This document shows, piece after piece, positions 40,697-53,235 of a stretch of 55,825 nt of DNA. The notes under the pieces were generated by a model, which was given only the letters and a program-made list of their open reading frames with translations, was not told the DNA's origin and searched no databases. Where the stretch lies: contig JBNGIQ010004208.1 in NCBI GenBank assembly GCA_049999765.1, forward strand, positions 1 to 55,825, read 5' to 3'. Source of the DNA: Phaeoceros laevis (lineage: Eukaryota; Anthocerotophyta; Anthocerotopsida; Notothyladales). A program made the translations under genes and the position numbers. The first letter of the stretch is position 1. Each line of letters opens with the position of its first letter.

Positions 40697-43333
40697 TCAT
40701 AGCATAGTCTCCAAAAGGTTAACAGTCCTCCCACCGGCTAATTCATCTATCCTTCTGCGGACAGAAGGCAGAGTTTCGCTGCGTGTAGCCTTTTCAGGTG
40801 ATTCTGCAGCTGCTTCATAATGAGGTTGCAGGATTTTGTAGAGAAACATTCGGACATCTGTGTCTCTAAACTCATCCTTCGGCATCTTTTCCAGTGCATC
40901 AAGAGCCCCTGAGCTATCGTTCCCAGCCACGAAGGCATGGAACACCCGGATCCTAGAGAAAATGTTCAAAGGTAACCCTTCCCTTTCCATCTCTCTAACA
41001 ACCTCTGGTACCCGTCTTGAGTCTTTTGTAGCTGCACAGCCATCAAGTAAAGCCTCGAGGGCAAGGCGTGTGGGCTGGAGGTTCATTTGACGCATCACTT
41101 CAATCATGGCAAACCCATCATCCACGTTATTTGCCCATCTCTTATCATCCTCATCTTTCCCACCAGTTGAAATGTCAAGGAAAATTTTGTCAAATAGCAC
41201 ACTTTCATCAGCAATACCTTCTGCTTTGACCTTCTTCAGAAACTTCACTGCTCTTTCGAGCTGGTTATGCCGAACACAAGCCACCAGAATACGTACACAG
41301 TTCTTACTCAGTTCCCCAGTGAAACCCGGTGAAAGTTGGGGGTACCGCTCTAAACTTTTTGTTTCCTCAAAAACTGCGAACATACGATCCAAATCACCTG
41401 CAGTCCCCAGCATTCCCAGAATCATTCCAATCGCGTAAGAGTCTGGCTGCAGCTTTTCAGTTTTCATCTTTTCATACAGTGCAAGTGTGTCCTGGATACG
41501 TCCAATAGCTGCCATACCTGTCAACAGTACACTCTTTATCTCTATCCCAAGCTTTTGACCTTCACTTTCGACCTGTTTCACTAATGTGATTGCCCTATCA
41601 AGGTTACCACTTCGAACGAGCACATTGACCATAGATGCCAGCACATACTTTGTGGGCTTAATACCTCGGCTCTCCATGTCCTTCAGCAGCTTCAAAGCCC
41701 GTTTCTCATCTTTCTTGTAAGAGCAAGCATGTAGCAAGACTGAAAAAGTTGCAGCATCGGGCTCAACCCCATCAGCTGCCATCTCACCTTGCACAGAGAG
41801 TGCTCGCTTCAACAAGCCCTTCTTCCCAAAGCCACTTATAAGCGGATTATAGCTATATGCTGTGGGCCTGATTCCTTGTTGTTTCATCTCTGCAAGTAGA
41901 TTGTAAGCCATCTCCATGTTGTCTGCCTTGACGCTGGCATGAATCAAGCTATTGTAAATCACATCACTTGGCTGCACTCCAATTCTTTGCATGTGCTTGA
42001 CTGCATCCAATGCGTCATCAAGCCTCATTTTCCTGCAAAATTCCTGAATAAACGGATTGAAAGAGTATGCAGACAACTCCAGCCCATTTTGCTGCATTTC
42101 CTCCAGTAGATGAAATCCTTGAGATAGTAAACCTTGTTTGCACGCTGTGTCAATGAGAACATTGTACGCAGCTACACCCACCATAATAGGCCGTATAACC
42201 TGCTCCATTCTCCTGAAGGCAGCCAAAGCCTTATCAAGATCTTTGGAGTTTGTCACTCCAGCTATATACGCTGCAATCAGGTCAGGTACCTGTGGTTCTG
42301 ACTCTCCAGTTCGTTGTTTAAGTACATGGAGGTGCTCCACAGCTTCTTCCTCATATCCAAACCGTCCAAGGCAGTGGAATGCTGCAGTAAATGCTTTCCC
42401 ACAAGAGACTTGTGAGGACACTTCTGACAGTACATCTATAAGCTCCTCAACCCTGTCCCTGCTAGCTAAGGCCTGCATCCACCATGCATGCACGGATGAT
42501 GGCAGTTCAAGATTGTCACTCTTCGCTGCTTCAATCAGAGCCTGGGCCTTGTCTACACACCCATTTCTAATACACAGTTTAATTTCATACGACTTAAAGG
42601 TTGCATCGAAGTTCACGCTATCCTCCTTCATCCAGCCGAGGAGCTGCTCAAATCTACGCTCGTCTCCACACGCTGCCAGCCACGACATGATAGGCTTGTA
42701 AGTCAGGCCGTTAGGAGTAATATTTTTCTCACGCATTTCCCTTAGAAACTCAACAGCCATGTTGGCATACTCCATTTTGGCTTGCTTACCACCACCTCCA
42801 GTGGTCTTTGGAGCCTCAACCTCATTCGTCATGTCCACGAGGGACTTGATAATCATAGTATATGACACGACATCGGCTTCTACTCCAGCTTGCACCATCT
42901 TTCGAAAAATAGGCAGAGCAAACTCCGGTCCAAGTCCTTTCAAGCAGCGTGTAATCAATCTCGAATACATAATCCGCCTCCTATCTTTCTTCAGAGGGAT
43001 AGAGTTTTTACTGAGAGTTTTCTTGCCATCCAACAATTCAAGCTTGTTTGCGGTGGCTATTCTCAACAGCATCTCGGTAGAGCCCAACATTTCTGCGCCT
43101 GGAAGGTCTTCATCCATATCCAGCTCGTCAGTAGACTCTGGTTGAGCTTGAGCAGCCAGCGTACGCGTCGATGCCCCCGACAGAACGTATGAGAGCTGCA
43201 GATTGATTCTCCCTCTCTCATTTCTGGCATGTTTTAAGACTGAAACAGAACCAGTGGAGGAGAAAAAATCTGCGAAAATGAACGCCTGGTGAAACAATCC
43301 AATTGTTCGCCGCCAGCCACAAATTCTGACCAT
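40697..43333 (-). CDS. Pentatricopeptide repeat protein, P class
   Basis: Single exon, 878 residues from ATG 43333 (the frame is open nine codons upstream to a non-ATG start). The Arg/Phe/Ser-rich N-terminus lacks acidic residues for about 45 positions and predicts organelle import. PPR motifs of about 35 residues follow in series, for example VIYNSLIHASVKADN, AYSYNPLISGFGKKG, ATFSVLLHACSYKKD and YAIGMILGMLGTAGD. No E, DYW or SMR domain is seen at the C-terminus, so this is P class, acting on organellar RNA stability, splicing or translation (family knowledge). The region between about residues 250 and 380 is more diverged. Like most plant PPR genes it is intronless. It is divergent from the METTL13-like gene. 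Confidence 0.93.
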   Translation of the reverse strand: MVRICGWRRTIGLFHQAFIFADFFSSTGSVSVLKHARNERGRINLQLSYVLSGASTRTLAAQAQPESTDELDMDEDLPGAEMLGSTEMLLRIATANKLELLDGKKTLSKNSIPLKKDRRRIMYSRLITRCLKGLGPEFALPIFRKMVQAGVEADVVSYTMIIKSLVDMTNEVEAPKTTGGGGKQAKMEYANMAVEFLREMREKNITPNGLTYKPIMSWLAACGDERRFEQLLGWMKEDSVNFDATFKSYEIKLCIRNGCVDKAQALIEAAKSDNLELPSSVHAWWMQALASRDRVEELIDVLSEVSSQVSCGKAFTAAFHCLGRFGYEEEAVEHLHVLKQRTGESEPQVPDLIAAYIAGVTNSKDLDKALAAFRRMEQVIRPIMVGVAAYNVLIDTACKQGLLSQGFHLLEEMQQNGLELSAYSFNPFIQEFCRKMRLDDALDAVKHMQRIGVQPSDVIYNSLIHASVKADNMEMAYNLLAEMKQQGIRPTAYSYNPLISGFGKKGLLKRALSVQGEMAADGVEPDAATFSVLLHACSYKKDEKRALKLLKDMESRGIKPTKYVLASMVNVLVRSGNLDRAITLVKQVESEGQKLGIEIKSVLLTGMAAIGRIQDTLALYEKMKTEKLQPDSYAIGMILGMLGTAGDLDRMFAVFEETKSLERYPQLSPGFTGELSKNCVRILVACVRHNQLERAVKFLKKVKAEGIADESVLFDKIFLDISTGGKDEDDKRWANNVDDGFAMIEVMRQMNLQPTRLALEALLDGCAATKDSRRVPEVVREMEREGLPLNIFSRIRVFHAFVAGNDSSGALDALEKMPKDEFRDTDVRMFLYKILQPHYEAAAESPEKATRSETLPSVRRRIDELAGGRTVNLLETML

Positions 43334-43580
43334 CTGCCTGAGGCACCACAAATTCAGCACAGTTTCGCAATCTCAAACAGACATTCCACAACATGAACCC
43401 GCATAAGGAGGATTACGAGGACAGAGTGCAGTTACTGCGATCATATCTACTCTTCCTTCCAATGCGAGGGCTATCCATAGCAACAGCAACTTTCCAAGGC
43501 AATCGCAGTTTGGCTCTACAGCATCCAGATTTCTTTTCACACAAAACCCTAAACCCTGCAGTCCTGCTTTGAAGCCTGGC
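43334..43580. promoter_or_regulatory. Short divergent promoter, PPR / METTL13-like
   Basis: 247 bases between opposing start codons. No specific element identified. Confidence 0.45.
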
Positions 43581-45588
43581 ATGGAGTTAGCTGTTTCTGC
43601 ATTCGAGGATCTCCACCCGGGCCGTCGTCTTGAATTTGAATTTCCCTTAAGAGAACTTTGTGGTGATGGGGGGAGCGAGGGACAGGAAGGAGTGGTTTCT
43701 GTGGTTGTCCTTGATTCGAATTTGGAGGTCGATGAGGGGACTACGCAGTGCGCAGCAATGCTGGTGCCATTTGGAAGAGAGGAGGACTGGATGTACTCGA
43801 CTGAAGGAGGCCAGTGGCAGCTACTGGCATCAGCAGCTGTCAGTCGGATGATTCTGTTTTGCTACCGCTCGTCGAAGCCACAAGTCCGTGAGAATGCAAA
43901 CTTGTTGAGGGAACCAAATGCGGCGAAGACGAGTACGCACCAGGATACTCCAGCGGGCAATAGACACAGGCCAAAGCACAAGGAGCGGGCAAGCCAAGGC
44001 CGCAATCCGTCCCGGCCGCAAGTAGAGGTTGCGCGAGAAGACCGGAAATCTGTGGATGAGGTGTCACGGTGCGGGTGGAGCTGCACAGAGGAGTTTTTGG
44101 AGACGAATTTGAGCCGTCTCGTACTGGCGTTGGCCCCAAAGATCCTGTCACACCGTGGTCTGCCGGACGTCCCGTTCGTTTCATACACGGACAATGTTGT
44201 CGATCGGATCATCCTTGAGGAATGCTTCTCCCCTCTCACAGGCTTCATCGTTGTTGAAGACGTGGAGTTGAGGCAAGATGATTTTGAAATTGATCGCAAC
44301 GAGCTGGACATTTGTCCTTCAAGCAGTTCATCATTTGACACTGTATGTATGCTTGAGCCCCGTCAGTCTGCATGTTTGTGCTCGTAGGTGGATATTCTGA
44401 TCTTCGAGTTGCAAGTGTGTACGTCACTTTCTGATAATTAGCCAAATGTTTATCTGTCATAGGTGCTGGAGACAGACGCAGCAGCATCTGTTTCCAAAGT
44501 GATTTGCCGTCGGTTGCGGTTCAAGAGGATGCCCAATTTGATCCAGACGGAGGTTCGTGTGTCTGTTTCTCAAGCATGTGTAGCTAGTGGCAGCAGCGAG
44601 ATGGCAATGAGAACCGTGGACCACGATGTCATTGTGCACAAGTATCTTGCCCCTATTGTCGGTGGTTTGGTTTTAGTGGCACCATGCCTGGAGACTTGTT
44701 CTGCCACTGGAGCTATGCCCAGTGTACTATGTATTGGAGTAGGAGGCGGAGCTCTGCCCAGCTTTCTTCATAGGCATTTTCCCTTCAGGATACAGGTACA
44801 AAGCCAACGCCTGTGCTTATGTCCAAGCTTTATCGAAGGTTTTGGTTAGATCACAATATTTTCCAGAATGAGCATTTGCATGTCAGGCCCCTCACTGTAT
44901 TTGTCTCGTTACTGTGCTTCTTGCTCAGGCAGTAGATCTGGATGAAGTGGTTTTGAGACTTGCAAGGCAGTATTTTGGTCTCTCTGAGGATGGCAGCCTA
45001 GAAGTGAAGGCATGTGATGGCTTGAAGCTGCTCGAAGAAGTAGCGGAGACGGTAGTGAGGATGAACCTTGTCTCGGACTCGCTAGCCCGAACCTGGCAAG
45101 AGCTGATTCTTTCAGCCGACATGACGAAAACTGGGGACTTCTTGGACATCTCCATCAGAGGGGATACCAGGGCAACTGACCGAGGTGCTGCTATTACCTC
45201 TGCGAGCATGGCTTTGAACAGTGAGGATCCCCGATTCCACCTGATTGTCCTGGACGTAGATGCAGGAGATCCTAAACTGGAGATAAGTTCACCTCCTGCA
45301 GACTTCCTGTCAAAACCATTCCTCCTCTCAGCTCGGATCTGCTTGTACGAGGGTGGTATGCTTGTCATGAATGTAGTACCACGTAACCACAAATCATTTG
45401 GGCGGGTGGTGTCTGCTTTGAAGGAAGTTTTCGCCCAAGTATATGCCATAGACGTCGAGGATGACATCAACGAAGTGGTCTTTGGGCTGCCTTCTGAGCT
45501 TCTGTCTACGGATGTTGTTGGCCCCCTCTCATCTCAAGTGAGAAAACTTGTTGGCACAAATTTGGTTCGCCGCATCTATCGGCTTTAG
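43581..45588 (+). CDS. METTL13/EEF1AKNMT-like methyltransferase, C-terminal domain only
   Basis: Three exons, 43581-44342, 44463-44795 and 44929-45588, 584 residues. The C-terminal half is a spermidine-synthase-like Rossmann methyltransferase: RRLRFKRMPNLIQTEVRV, DHDVIVHKYLAPIVGGLVL, motif I VLCIGVGGGALPSFL, the acidic loop AVDLDEVVLRLARQYFG (an SAM ribose-binding position), LIVLDVD and MLVMNVVPRN. This corresponds to the second methyltransferase domain of METTL13, which in human acts on the N-terminal glycine of eEF1A. The first domain (lysine methylation) is absent. The roughly 250 residues before the fold match only the linker (e.g. GREEDWMYSTEGGQWQL). The neighbour upstream is the PPR gene on the other strand, so no N-terminal domain can be recovered here. 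Start: first ATG in frame. Confidence 0.85.
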
Positions 45589-45873
45589 CCTGTTCGACTT
45601 CTGATCACTTTTGTTGGGAGGTAGAAAGCTAAAAAGTCGGAACCGTTACCCAGTTCACTCACAGTGACCTTGCTAGTCTACTAACTCTATTCAACTTTCA
45701 ATTTATTGCACCTTGCAACCTAGCAGCCACCCCCTAGCCGCCGGCACAAGGCCAGGCGAACAGGAAAGCTGTGCTCGAGACCGGTTCGCAATCCGTCAGG
45801 CATGAATCCAGAGGGAGCTGGAATTGTGGTATAGAGGGCGGCTGCTGCTGCGCCCTCGAGGCTCATTGAACCA

Positions 45874-48800
45874 ATGGGGAAGAAATTCAAGTCCGGCAGT
45901 GGTGCCGGCGTCCCCATTCCGGTCATTCCCGACGGTGAGATCGACTTTCCCAGAGGTGGTAGGGACATTCCTACATTTGCTTCGAAGGGACAAGGCGCTC
46001 AGGAGCTAGACAAGAAGCGGAAACTTGGGGGCAAGCAGTCAGAGGACTCTGACCTTGAGCTGCCTTTTGGTGTGGCGATTAGGGGCAAGCTACCAAAGTC
46101 TATCCAGGTCCTCCGGTACAAGAGTTTGTCCGTGGGGATGAAAGTTCTGGGAACCGTCACAGAAGTAAGAAGAAAGGACCTTGTTGTCAGCTTACCGGGC
46201 GGGCTGCGGGGCTTCGTACCTGCCAATGAAACCAATGATGCCACCTCTGTCACCAACTCCGCTGGTGCTGCACCCGGGGAGAAAGTGTCCAGGGTACTGG
46301 GAGAATTGGACTCATCGAAGCAACAGGAAAACGTGGTGGACTCGGAATCATGGCGAAAGTTATTCCGGGCAGGCCAGCTAGTCCCGTGCACTATCATCAA
46401 GCTGGAAGTGCGAAAGTCTTCGAAGCTCAAGAAGGACAGCAAGCGGATAGAGCTTTCTCTGCGGCTCTCTCACGTTCACAAGGGATTTTCTATTCAAAGT
46501 TTGCACCAGGGATTGCCTCTGTTTGCTTACGTGAGCAGTGTGGAGGATCATGGATATGGTCTTAGGATAGGTGTCGAGTCGGTCACAGGATTTTTATTGC
46601 ACCGGGATTATGAAAGTGGAGATGGAGGGAAGCTGTCTCCAGGGCAACTTGTGCATGGGGTGGTTTCGCATGTGAACGTCAAGCAAAGATCCTTCATCTT
46701 GAAGGAGAGTGGCCAAGCTTTGACGTCGAGCATGGTTTGTCTCTTCCTATACCAACTATTTTTGGGTCATCGCCATGGAGTTTTCAGTTCCTGACGTTCT
46801 ACACTCGCATCGTCTGATAGTAGCAGTAGGTGGTTTTTAATGTTTGTGGATGAAAGGTTCTTGTAGACACTGAAGAACCAGATGGTTCCTGCTCTTGTCA
46901 TATTTTTCTTGCTCTTGCAAAAGATCTCACAGCAGGGGTGAGACTGAAGTAGGACATGGTGACCTAATTTGTGATGGCCAGGCAGTTTTGATCGGTACTG
47001 ATGGCAGACATGTTGATTGGCTAGGTGAAAGAGCATGAAGGTGTCAGCTTGGATCTCCTAGTACCAGGTTCGCTGGTGGAGGCCCGCATTCACTCTGTTG
47101 TAAGTTCCGGGCTACTGCTCACCTTTCTCACCTTCTTCACGGGTACCGTGGATTTATTTCATCTGGAGGATCCCCTACCAAGCGAAGACTGGGGTCAGAA
47201 GTATGCTGCAAACCAACGTGTGAGGGCTAGAATCTTATATGTTGACGTTGGCACAAAATCTGTCGGTGTGACCTTAAATAAGCATCTTGTTGAAGGTCTT
47301 GCTCCATTGGTGCCCCGGGTTGTAGGGGAGGTTTATCAAAATGCCCGTGTCAGACGGATTGACCCAGCAGTTGGACTCCTATTGGAGCTTCCGTCAAAAT
47401 CTAAGGTAGCAGCTGCGTATACCCATATTTCCCATGCTTCTGATGATCATATTGAGAAGCTCGAGAACAATTTCAAGGTGGGGAAGACCGTCCAAGCAAG
47501 GGTTATTGGGATCAGGGCTTTAGACGGATTGCTGACAGCATCACTCAAAGAGTCTGTTGTCAAACAGCCTTTGTTAAGACTATCAGATGTTAAGGGAGGG
47601 CAGGCTGTGCAGGGTAGGGTCCTAGCTGTGGAGAGCTCGGGCTTGCGTGTGGCATTGGCTGAGGGTATCGATGCATTCTGTCCTACTGGCCATTTATCAG
47701 AGTTTGAAGGTGTTGTACCCAGCGAGAAGTTCCGAGTTGGTGCTGCATTAAGGTTCAGGGTGCTTGTGTGTGCGCCAGCGTCACAGAAAATTACACTCAC
47801 TCATAAGCAGACCATGGTTATGTCAGAATTGGCTGTAATCAGGAGGTATGAAGATGCTTTGGAGGGTCTAGTGACGCATGGGTGGATTTCTCGAGTGGAC
47901 AAATATGGATGTGTTGTGAGTTTTTACAACAATGTGAAGGCTCTTGCCCAAAAATCGGATCTTAACCTTGATCTTCTCACTCCGATCCATACAGTTTATA
48001 AGGTGGGTCAAGTGATAAAGTGCCGTGTTCTCAGAGTGAATGCAGCAGCTAAACAGATGGCAGTCAGCTTCAACTTTTCAGCTCAGAGAAATAAGCAGGT
48101 TCCAGACTTGACACCTGAATCCACAGACATAAGACCAGGAAACATTGTTCCTGGAGTGGTTAAAGAAATTACAGACGAGGAGATCTTTTTGGATGTTATG
48201 TCAGTGAAAGGGCCTGTTCTTGGAACTATGGCGCTTTCTCATCTCTCAGATATTCCAGGGCATGTTGATCAACTCAAAGCTGGACTGAAGTCCGGATATA
48301 CGTTTGATCGCCTTCTGGTACTCGGTATTGTGAAGGAGAAGGTTGTGCTTTCCTCAAAGTTCTCACTGTTGCAGGCTGCCCCGTTCTTACCTGCAAGTAT
48401 TGACGACCTTAAGGTAGAAGCAGTCGTCCCTGGGTATGTCGCCAGTATTGCTGCGTTTGGAGTATTTGTACGATTCTTGTCCAGCCTTACTGGCCTTGCG
48501 ACAAACTCGCAAGTCTCTGACACTGTCACCAGAAGTCCATCATCCGTTTTTGCTGTCGGACAGTCTGTTTCTGCCTGCGTGCTTGAGGTGGACAAAGAAG
48601 CTGCTAAGTTCTTTGTGAGCTTAAAACAGTCCGTCTCCTTCTCCAGAGATGCATCTCTCCTTGAGGGCTACTTTCTTGAAGAGGACAAGATTGCTGAATT
48701 ACAAACGCCGGACCATGTGGAGAGAATGAAGGACATTCAGATTGGATCAGTAGTTGAAGGCACGGTGTTGGAGATCAGAGACTTTGGTGTGGTTGTGAGC

Positions 48801-51800
48801 TTAAACGATTATCCAGAGGTAGTGGGTTTTGTCACTCATTACCAAGTTGGTGATGCTCTGGAAGCAGGGCAGAAAGTGAAGGCCCGTGTTCTAGATCTGG
48901 CAAAGGTGGATGGTGTTGTGGACTTGACTCTACGATCGCAACTTATTGCTTCTGGTAGACCTCAAGGGGGGAAGAAGAAGCGGGGACGTGACTCAGTTGT
49001 ACCAACTCTGGAGATGTCTGAGAAGGTTACAGCGTCAGTTGAACTGGTGAAAGATGAGTATCTTGTGTTGTCATTACCTAGTTACAACAATCAGATTGCT
49101 TTTGCATCTACCAAGGATTACAACTTTCGCTTGTTAGACCCCCACCAGCAGTACAGCCCAGGACAAAGGGTTTCAGGAACTGTTTGTAGCTTGCAACCTG
49201 CTGGGAGGGTCCTTTTACTGCTTTCAAGTTTGAGTGATCCTCCAGTGGTTCTGAGCTCGAAGAAGGCAAGAAAGGATATCAGGTTTCGAACTGGATCTTT
49301 AATACAAGGAAAGGTATCTGCTATTGAGCCTTTCTTCCTTGTGTTAGATATTGGTTCTGGGGTAAGAGGAAGAGTTCATATCACCGAGGTACAGGATGAG
49401 TTTGTGGAGGGGTGTCCGTTTGATCAGTTCAGTTTAGGACAAGCATTAACTGCTAAAGTCTTGGCGAAGGTGAGGGTGTCAAAGTCAGCTGGCAAGAATG
49501 TGGTTCTTGAGCTTTCAGTCAAGCCATCTCAGGTGTCTGGTACCAATGGGAAATCTGAGACCAATGACAAATCAGTCACGAACCATGAATTGGACGCCAC
49601 TGAAAAGGTGGCCGCTGGTGATGACATGGAGATCAACGGAGAAGGAAAGAGCCAAACTAGCAGCAGTCTTGGTCTACCAACTCTGGACCAGTTCAAAGTG
49701 GGACAGATAATCACAGCATTTGTTCAGGAAGTCAACGCTGAATGGGCTTGGCTGATTGTGAGCCGTCACTTCCGAGGCAGATTGTATATACTCGACTCTT
49801 CCACCATGCCAGCAGAGCTGGAGACATTCACAGAGCGCTTCAGAGTTGGTCAAGCAGTTCGTTGCAAGATCTTACAAGTTAATTTTGAGCACAGGACATT
49901 GGACCTGACCTTACGGGGTCTGGATTCCGCACACGTTCTTGCAGCAAGGGTGGGAGATGTTCTAGGTGGAAAAATTTCACAGGTCTTTCCTGGTGCTGGA
50001 GGGTTGGCTGTTCAAATCGGTGCACATGCATATGGCAGAGTGCATGTCACCGACATGGCTAACATCTGGGAGGATGACCCCGGCAAAGGCTTTACTGTCG
50101 GGCAGTTTGTGCAATGTGTAGTTGTAGGTGTCAGCAATTCCTCCACTGGTTTGATTCAACTTGACCTGTCACTCACAGCAGATCCCAAGGAAGTCGCAGA
50201 AAGCAATCCTGTTTTGACCAAAAGGGTCCTGACATCAGAAGATGTGTCAAGCCTCAGTTCTGGACTCAAAGTTCAAGGTTACATAAAAGCCATAAACGAG
50301 AGGGGCTGTTTTGTCACGTTATCCCGGCATGTGGATGCCAAAATTATGTTGTGCAACCTATCTGACTCTTTTGTCAAGGAGCCTTTGAAAGATTTTCCAC
50401 CTGGCAGGGTGGTCAAAGGGCGAATTCTGCAGATTGACTCGGCTTCAGGTCTACTTTCCATGTCTCTGAAGGACACTCAGCAGATAGAGGGACCAGAAAG
50501 TTTTGAAGAGCTTCATGTGGGATGTACAGTTGTTGGGATAGTCCGACGAGTAGAAACTTTTGGCGTTTTTGTCACGTTGCAACCGTCTAAGGTGGTGGGA
50601 ATGTGCCACATTTCAGAGGTCCCGGATGGCAATGCAGGAACCATTCAGCAGCAATACAAGGTTGGGGAAAGGGTGGTCGTGAATGTTCTGAAGGTAGACT
50701 CCAGGACGAAAAGGGTATCACTAGGCATGAAGTCAGTAAACGACATAGAGGAGGACGATGCTTCATTAGGAAGCCCAAGTTACAAGCTGGAGGAGCTTCT
50801 CCAATCCGACAGAGCTGGTGGGGCCAAAGGAATTTATCATAGAGACGCTCAAGCAGATACTGTGCTTGCTGATTTAGGTGGAGGATCTGGCCATGATTTG
50901 ACACTTAGCTCGGTACCTCAGCTCGACGTGGTCTTTGACACAAATGAGGACACAGCTAGAGGTAGTCAGCCCAACCAAGATGCGCAGGAGCCGGATGTCT
51001 CGAAGAAAAAGATGCCAAAGGTATCGTTAAAGGAGCCCAAAGCCAACGGCACTGGAAAAGGAGCTTCCACTCCAGCTCCTGCACAGGACGGTGCTACATC
51101 ACCACAAACTGCTGAAGAGTTTGAGGGTCTGGTGGCTCTGTCCCCTTCAAGCAGTTTCCTATGGATAAAGTACATGGCTTATATGCTGAGTATGTCGGAA
51201 GTTGAAAAGGCTCGTGCCATCGCGGAGAGGGCAATCCAGACCATCAGCTTCAGAGAGGAGGTTGAGAAGCGGAACATGTGGGTGGCGTATCTGAACCTGG
51301 AATACGAATATGGGTCTCCCCGCGAAGAAGCAGTGGACAAAGTTTTCCAGAGAGCCATCACTTTCTGTGATACAAAGAAGATGTATTTTGCCCTCTTCAA
51401 CTTACATGAGAGGCATAAGCAGTACGGTAGGTCAGAGGAAGTGCTGAAGACCATGACCCGCAAGTTCAACACATCAGCCAAGGTGTGGATGAAACACTTC
51501 GAGACCAGCCTACTGAGGGGCTCGGATGCTGCCAGGAAGGCAGCCTTCGACCGTGCCCTTTTGAGTCTTCCCAAGAGGAAACATCTGAAATTCATCTCCC
51601 AGTGTGCCATCCTGGAGTTCAAGAGTGGCTCCCCGGACAGAGCAAGGGCAATTTTTGAAGGGGTTCTGAGAAACTATCCAAAAAGAGTGGATCTTTGGCA
51701 CCACTACTTGGACCAGGAGATCCGTGTTGGAGATACTGCCCTTGTGCGTACCCTTTTTGAGAGAGTAACCTGCCTTGATATACCAGCCAAGAAGATGAAA

Positions 51801-51908
51801 TTTGTGTTCAAGCGTTTTCTGGATTTCGAGAAGTCATCTGGAGAGCAGGATAGAGTTGAGTACGTAAAACAGAAGGCCATGTCCTATGTGGAATCTGTCA
51901 CTGGATAA
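45874..51908 (+). CDS. RRP5: rRNA biogenesis protein RRP5 (PDCD11)
   Basis: Two exons, 45874-46734 and 47025-51908, 1914 residues, the usual length. The protein starts MGKKFKSGSG. At least ten S1 RNA-binding repeats follow from about residue 87 (GMKVLGTVTEVRRKDLVVSL). Others include GSLVEARIHSVVSSGLLLTF, GSVVEGTVLEIRDFGVVVSL and GCTVVGIVRRVETFGVFVTL. The last S1 is followed by an acidic, low-complexity linker. From about residue 1650 to the end there are HAT/TPR repeats (EFEGLVALSPSSSFLWIKYM, YGRSEEVLKTM, RARAIFEGVLRNYPKRVDLWHHYLD). RRP5 acts in the nucleolus and is needed for both 18S and 5.8S/25S rRNA processing. The 4.9-kb second exon is unusually long. Confidence 0.97.
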
Positions 51909-52242
51909 TCTTTCTTCTGAAGGATATTCTCTGAGTCGTTGCGAGGGGTGTCAAGTACATGCTCTTTTCTTCGAGGTCAGGAAACAACGAACTCCCCAGC
52001 ATTCCCTGGAGAGCAGAGTAAGTAAAAAATGTGCGAGCCCACCCAATCTGAAACTTGATCATGAGATGGAAAAACCAAGCTTGGTGCTGTGCATTTTCAA
52101 CGTATTGATCACAAGCTTTGTGTCATTTTTAACTTGTTACTTGTGAGCTCTGTGCTAATCCAGTGGAGTCAGGTGTCACTAGCGAAAAATGACATTAGTA
52201 GAGTATGCGTTGGTGACTTTCACGTGTTGCTCCAGATTGAAA
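51909..52242. other. RRP5 3' flank
   Basis: Contains the presumed 3' UTR of RRP5. No other feature recognised. Confidence 0.45.
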
Positions 52243-53235
52243 TCACAGGCAGAGACCCGGCCTTGACTCAAACATGGGACGACACAGACTAGCGGTGGCG
52301 AAGTTGGGGAGCGATTCAGACGGAAAGTGCTCCCACTTGTTCTCCAGAAGATGGAACTTGACAATACACCAGTGATTGGTGCCCTCAGGCTGCTCCGGAT
52401 CCAACAAATAACACAAATTGAAAGACAATCGTGGCACCCACGACCAGAAGGCGACATATGCTCACGCTGTAAGATTTCGAATTCCCCGCCACAGTACCAC
52501 TAGTGTCGGAGAGATGTAGAGGAGCTTGCATTGGCAGGGCAGCAACCTCCACCCAGGTCTTCGTCGCGGCGAAGAAGATCTGGAAAACTTTGTCCGCTTC
52601 CTCGCACCAGCCCTTAAGCTTGCATACGGGCCTGGTACATATGATCATTTTCAAGCACCCATTATTGTCATTGCGAGCACCAACGTTGACCCAGAGCAAG
52701 CTTCCACCGCACTTGAGGACACTCCGAATCCAAACCATATCGGGCACGCACATAGAGGTCCCGGTGTCTTGCACCTTCCGTAGCGAACTTCCGTCGAACT
52801 GGAAAGCTTGCAGCGACGGTTGATGGCAGAGTCCCCCGCACATGAGGTAAACCAAACCGTCGTCGCACAGAGCAGAGCTGCACATAAAGGGGCTCCACAT
52901 GAAGCTGTCGACGGCCCTGCACCGCGAAACCACATCTGCCGTTGGGAAGGTAGCCGTAGTCGTCCATGCCCCAGCGCTGCTGGAGTACCGGGCGAAGCGC
53001 ATCGTTGGAGGGAATTTGTCTGGAAGGACCACGCAAATGTGAAACGCTCCTTGCTCGCCAAGTCCTGTTGGCCAGATTCACAACACACAAGCTCAACTCT
53101 GTGAGGTTGCCAGCGTGCCGGATGAACAGCAGCCCATCCTGTGCATCCTTGGAGCCCATCACTGGCGGGATTCCTCGAGTAGCGTTACAAGTGTAGGGTG
53201 GAATTCATGAGGCTCGACAGGAACTGAGGCGGGAG
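52243..53235 (-). pseudogene. Decayed F-box/kelch-type protein gene
   Basis: Reading 5' to 3' on the minus strand, related pieces lie in different frames. First is GFLPPQFLSSLMN, then TCNATRGIPPVMGSKDAQDGLLF...LCVVNLANRTWR. After a shift near 53040 comes VVLPDKFPPTMRFARYSSS...GLVYLMCGG...VFFAATKTWVEVAALP-like sequence. After another shift near 52440 comes PRLSFNLCYLLDPEQPEGTNHW ... ENKWEHFP. The order resembles the beta-propeller part of plant F-box proteins. No intact F-box is left. At least two frame changes without splice sites argue for a pseudogene. Confidence 0.6.

Noticed and set aside
41106-43192. Long plus-strand frames across the PPR gene
   Set aside because: Antisense shadows of an 878-codon PPR frame.
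52651-53162. Two overlapping minus-strand frames as independent proteins
   Set aside because: Only alternate segments are F-box/kelch-like; the rest is out-of-frame translation, so it is treated as one pseudogene.
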